This document shows positions 61,466-64,000 of a stretch of 64,000 bases of DNA, piece by piece. A program made the position numbers and the translations under genes. The stretch spans positions 34,079 to 98,078 of the forward strand of contig CABIXV010000005.1 in assembly GCA_902362775.1 (NCBI GenBank), given 5' to 3'. The stretch is from Clostridiales bacterium. GTDB lineage: Bacteria; Bacillota; Clostridia; Oscillospirales; Oscillospiraceae. Every line of letters starts with the position of its first letter. The stretch's first letter is position 1. The notes beneath the pieces were generated by a model. It was not told the DNA's origin. It did no database searches and was given only the letters and a program-made list of their open reading frames with translations.

Positions 61466-64000
61466 TTATTCCACGGTGAAAGCGCCGTAGACGTCATCAG
61501 TACCGCCGATGATAGAGAAGGCGTAGGTGCCCTTGGCAGCTTCCTCACCAGGAGTGGCATTTCCGGCGTCCTCGCTGACCCAGGCGCCGCTCTTACCGTC
61601 AGCGGCGGCGTTATGGCCGGTCAGGCTGACATAGAAGCGGAAGGTGCCGCCCTTGCTCATCTCGCCGGTCTCTTCCTCGTAAACCACATCACCATCGGAG
61701 TCGGTGATGGTCAGGGTGATCTCGTCGCCCTTGGAAGCCTCGAAGGCCAGGAAGACGTGGCCGCCCTCGGCCATGTCGGAGGGAGCGCCAGTGATTCCAT
61801 CAATGTCATCCTTGTCGCCCACCAGCACGTCGCCGGCTTCCATCTCGTTCATGTTATCAATATCATCGGGAGTCAGGGTGGAGCCGGTGATACCATCGCT
61901 GGAGCCCTTGACTACCACGTACAGAGTGCCCAGCTCGTCGTTGTCATCCTCGGTGGTGACAGCGTAGAAGGTGCCGGAAACGGCATAGCCCTTCAGGGAG
62001 CTCTCCAGGCCGCGGGCGGAAACAGAGTAGACCTCGAAATCAGCGGCGCTGTCGGTCATCACATCGCCGGCGCCCTTCATGAGGACCAGGTTGATCTGGG
62101 CGTCCTCAGCAACGGTGAAGTCGGTGGTGCCCACGCGCAGAGCGCCGGAGCTGTACTCTACAGTAGCGTTGACTAGAGCGACCTTTCGGTACTCACCGCC
62201 AGCAGCAGTGGTGAACACCTTGCTGTCATCCGTGACGCGCTCATCACTGTCGGTCTTGATCTTGTAGTACATCTCGCCCACAGTCAGAGTGTCGGTGGAC
62301 TCCACGGTGGTCTTCTCGCCGTTCAGCACCACATCATAGACGTTCACGGTGTCGTTGGCGTCCTTGTAGGTCTTGTTCAGCTTCAGCACGAACATCAGGT
62401 CGCTGGAAGCGGTGCTGTCGTCAATAGTGGCATCGGAGGCGTCCACAAAGACCAGGGATGCGTAGCTCTTGCTGGCCTTGTCGTCCACCTTCAGGTAGGA
62501 CACGATGACATCTTCACCACTCTTTGCAGTAACAGTGGGGGCGCTGTTCACGCCGGTGTAGACGGTGATATCGCTGCCGTCGTCCACGATAAACACGGTG
62601 TCGCTGTTGCCCCGGATGCTGGTGTCAGCAGTCAGGAAGCGGACGGATTCGCCCACCACATCGCTCTTAACGGTCTTGCCGGTGGAAGTGACAGTCAGGG
62701 TGTAGCGGTCGCTGGAGTCCACAGTATAGGAATACCAGTTCTTGTGTGCGGTATTGAAGGGGGCAGAAGCACCCTTACCAGTGAGATACTCGTAAATCTC
62801 AGTGGCATCGGTAATCTCGTCCACACCGGAACCACCCACATTATCGCCCTTGATCTTCTTAACGGTGATCTCGTCATAGGTGCCGTCGGCGGTGTAGGCG
62901 CCGGCCACGGCGTTCTTGCCCAGCATGGTGGTGTCGGCGGCGTCCACATAGATGTAGTTGCCCACGGACAGGCTGGCGTCGTCCACCCAGATCAGCTTGC
63001 CATAGGCGTCCAGCACGATGCTGGCGTTCTCACCGGCGGTGAAAGCGGTCAGGCCGTCCTCGCCGCCAGCGGCAGTATCATCGGAGCGGACCTTGGCGTA
63101 GCTGTAGCTGGTGCCGTCGATGGTGACGGAGTTCTTGGTGGAGGACTCAACCTCGCCCTGGACCAGGGTGGCCTTGGCGATGGTCTGCACCTCATTGTTG
63201 GCGTAGGTATACAGGATATAGTCATCCTCGCCGTAAGCGGCCAGGGTGTCAAAGTCCTCCAGATCCAGGGAGTTCTCCTTGGCGGGGCCGGACAGGACAT
63301 CCACGTTCAGAGTCTCCTTGGACTCGTTGTAGTCGCCAGTGGCCTGCATCACATAGGTGTTGATCACGCAGATCTCAATGGTGTAGGCGCTGTTGTCCAC
63401 ATAGACCTCAGTCTGTACGCCGTTTCCAGTCAGGTTCTTGCCATCACCCTGGATGTGGGCGGAGCTGTTGGAGTCAAACAGATCGCCCTTGCTGACAGTG
63501 ACGGGGGTGCCGTCCACAGACACGGTGACACCGTACTTCTGATTGTTAACGTCAGCAGTACCGATGGTGGAGTTGATGTTGTTGACAACAGTCTTGCCCA
63601 CGTCAGAGTACAGGGTGCCCTTGGTCACCTTGCCCACATAGGTGTAGTCGGGGGCCTCGGAGTAGGTGCCGACCTCGGTGCTCTGATACTTCCAGGAGTT
63701 GGCGGGACGGCCAAAGTCGTCGCTGCCGGGACGCTTGGTCAGATCGCCGTCGTACAGGTCCTCGCCAAGTTGCACAATGTACTTGCCATTGTTGTTGGCG
63801 CTCTCGTCGTTGATTTTGCCGTACTTCTTGTCGGTGCTGGTGCGGTCATCATAGGTGGCCTTGCCAGTGGTGATCTCATAACCGTCGCCCTTGATGGTGG
63901 TGCCGCCGTTGCCGCTGTACTGGACCATTGTGGCCTCCAGAGCGTTCAGGACCATCTGGGCCACATCGTTGCGGGTCAGAGCCTGGGTGGCGCCGGTGTC
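61466..64000 (-). CDS. Second S-layer-type protein (5' end outside the window)
   Basis: At least 844 aa; the frame is open to the window edge, where it encodes the end of an SLH unit (ALTRNDVAQMVLNALEA), so signal peptide and first SLH domains lie beyond 64000. The body matches the gene at 41682: both have LGEDLYDGDL, then DDFGRPA and GTYS, in the same order just after the SLH region. The rest is acidic, Thr/Val/Asp/Ser-rich and beta-prone. Ends with AKGTYAFSIIGGTDDVYGAF. Two paralogous S-layer genes may be alternative or layered coats. Confidence 0.9.
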   Translation of the reverse strand, partial: DTGATQALTRNDVAQMVLNALEATMVQYSGNGGTTIKGDGYEITTGKATYDDRTSTDKKYGKINDESANNNGKYIVQLGEDLYDGDLTKRPGSDDFGRPANSWKYQSTEVGTYSEAPDYTYVGKVTKGTLYSDVGKTVVNNINSTIGTADVNNQKYGVTVSVDGTPVTVSKGDLFDSNSSAHIQGDGKNLTGNGVQTEVYVDNSAYTIEICVINTYVMQATGDYNESKETLNVDVLSGPAKENSLDLEDFDTLAAYGEDDYILYTYANNEVQTIAKATLVQGEVESSTKNSVTIDGTSYSYAKVRSDDTAAGGEDGLTAFTAGENASIVLDAYGKLIWVDDASLSVGNYIYVDAADTTMLGKNAVAGAYTADGTYDEITVKKIKGDNVGGSGVDEITDATEIYEYLTGKGASAPFNTAHKNWYSYTVDSSDRYTLTVTSTGKTVKSDVVGESVRFLTADTSIRGNSDTVFIVDDGSDITVYTGVNSAPTVTAKSGEDVIVSYLKVDDKASKSYASLVFVDASDATIDDSTASSDLMFVLKLNKTYKDANDTVNVYDVVLNGEKTTVESTDTLTVGEMYYKIKTDSDERVTDDSKVFTTAAGGEYRKVALVNATVEYSSGALRVGTTDFTVAEDAQINLVLMKGAGDVMTDSAADFEVYSVSARGLESSLKGYAVSGTFYAVTTEDDNDELGTLYVVVKGSSDGITGSTLTPDDIDNMNEMEAGDVLVGDKDDIDGITGAPSDMAEGGHVFLAFEASKGDEITLTITDSDGDVVYEEETGEMSKGGTFRFYVSLTGHNAAADGKSGAWVSEDAGNATPGEEAAKGTYAFSIIGGTDDVYGAFTVE

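Noticed and set aside
1..64000. CRISPR array, tRNA, rRNA or IS element
   Set aside because: I saw no regularly spaced repeats, cloverleaf, rRNA segment or transposase reading frame.

Overview
The window looks like chromosome of a high-GC, low-oxygen Gram-positive of the class Clostridia, most like the Oscillospiraceae (Flavonifractor / Lawsonibacter / Pseudoflavonifractor type). The reasons are strong AGGAGG ribosome sites, TTGACA/TATAAT promoters, S-layer proteins with SLH domains, an LCP-family wall ligase, HemW and two-subunit GlgC/GlgD. The genus call is inference. I saw no rRNA, tRNA, CRISPR array, IS element or integrase.

Layout. 1-3.4 kb: phosphoglucomutase, then a leftward operon of a small HTH regulator, a membrane protein and an RluA-type pseudouridine synthase. 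3.5-16.6 kb: a compact PBSX/Xkd-order phage head and contractile-tail module of about 13 kb: terminase, portal, protease, decoration, capsid, connectors, sheath, tube, frameshifted chaperone, LysM tail protein, hub and baseplate J/U. It has no integrase, replication, lysis or fibre gene and no normal tape measure, and it is closed by a perfect two-way terminator shared with a host gene. 16.6-30.6 kb: housekeeping genes (2-hydroxyacid dehydrogenase, recG, acetyltransferase, mutY, a PflA-like radical SAM protein, a secreted nucleotidase, rlmH, a YycJ-type hydrolase, murA, hemW, a D,D-carboxypeptidase). 30.7-39.4 kb: a full glycogen cluster, glgB-glgC-glgD-glgA, then glgP on its own promoter. 39.5-41.6 kb: a PHP-family histidinol phosphatase, rpiB and an orphan phage-tail-like gene. 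41.7-44.6 kb: a large S-layer protein. 45-54 kb: an ABC-F ATPase with one ruined ATP site, a HAD phosphatase, a Na/Pi symporter, an FMN-dependent hydroxyacid oxidase, an ECF sigma factor with a membrane partner, and an LCP ligase. 54-64 kb: a small hypothetical gene, a NUDIX hydrolase, an operon of response regulator, histidine kinase and HtrA, a CDF metal exporter, prephenate dehydrogenase and a second S-layer protein cut by the window edge.

How the genes fit together. Phosphoglucomutase links glucose-6-P to glucose-1-P, which GlgCD activate, GlgA/GlgB polymerise and branch, and GlgP releases again. The two S-layer proteins, LCP ligase, carboxypeptidase, MurA and the HtrA two-component operon form an envelope theme.

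The most interesting items are: the stand-alone phage particle module, which could be a gene-transfer-agent-like or other domesticated particle, with a tail-fibre-like gene 24 kb away; the ABC-F protein whose second composite ATP site has lost all three key motifs together while the first is intact; a branching enzyme with a histone-H1-like lysine tail; tandem and dispersed intergenic hairpin repeats; and a promoter placed directly before a terminator in the murA leader.
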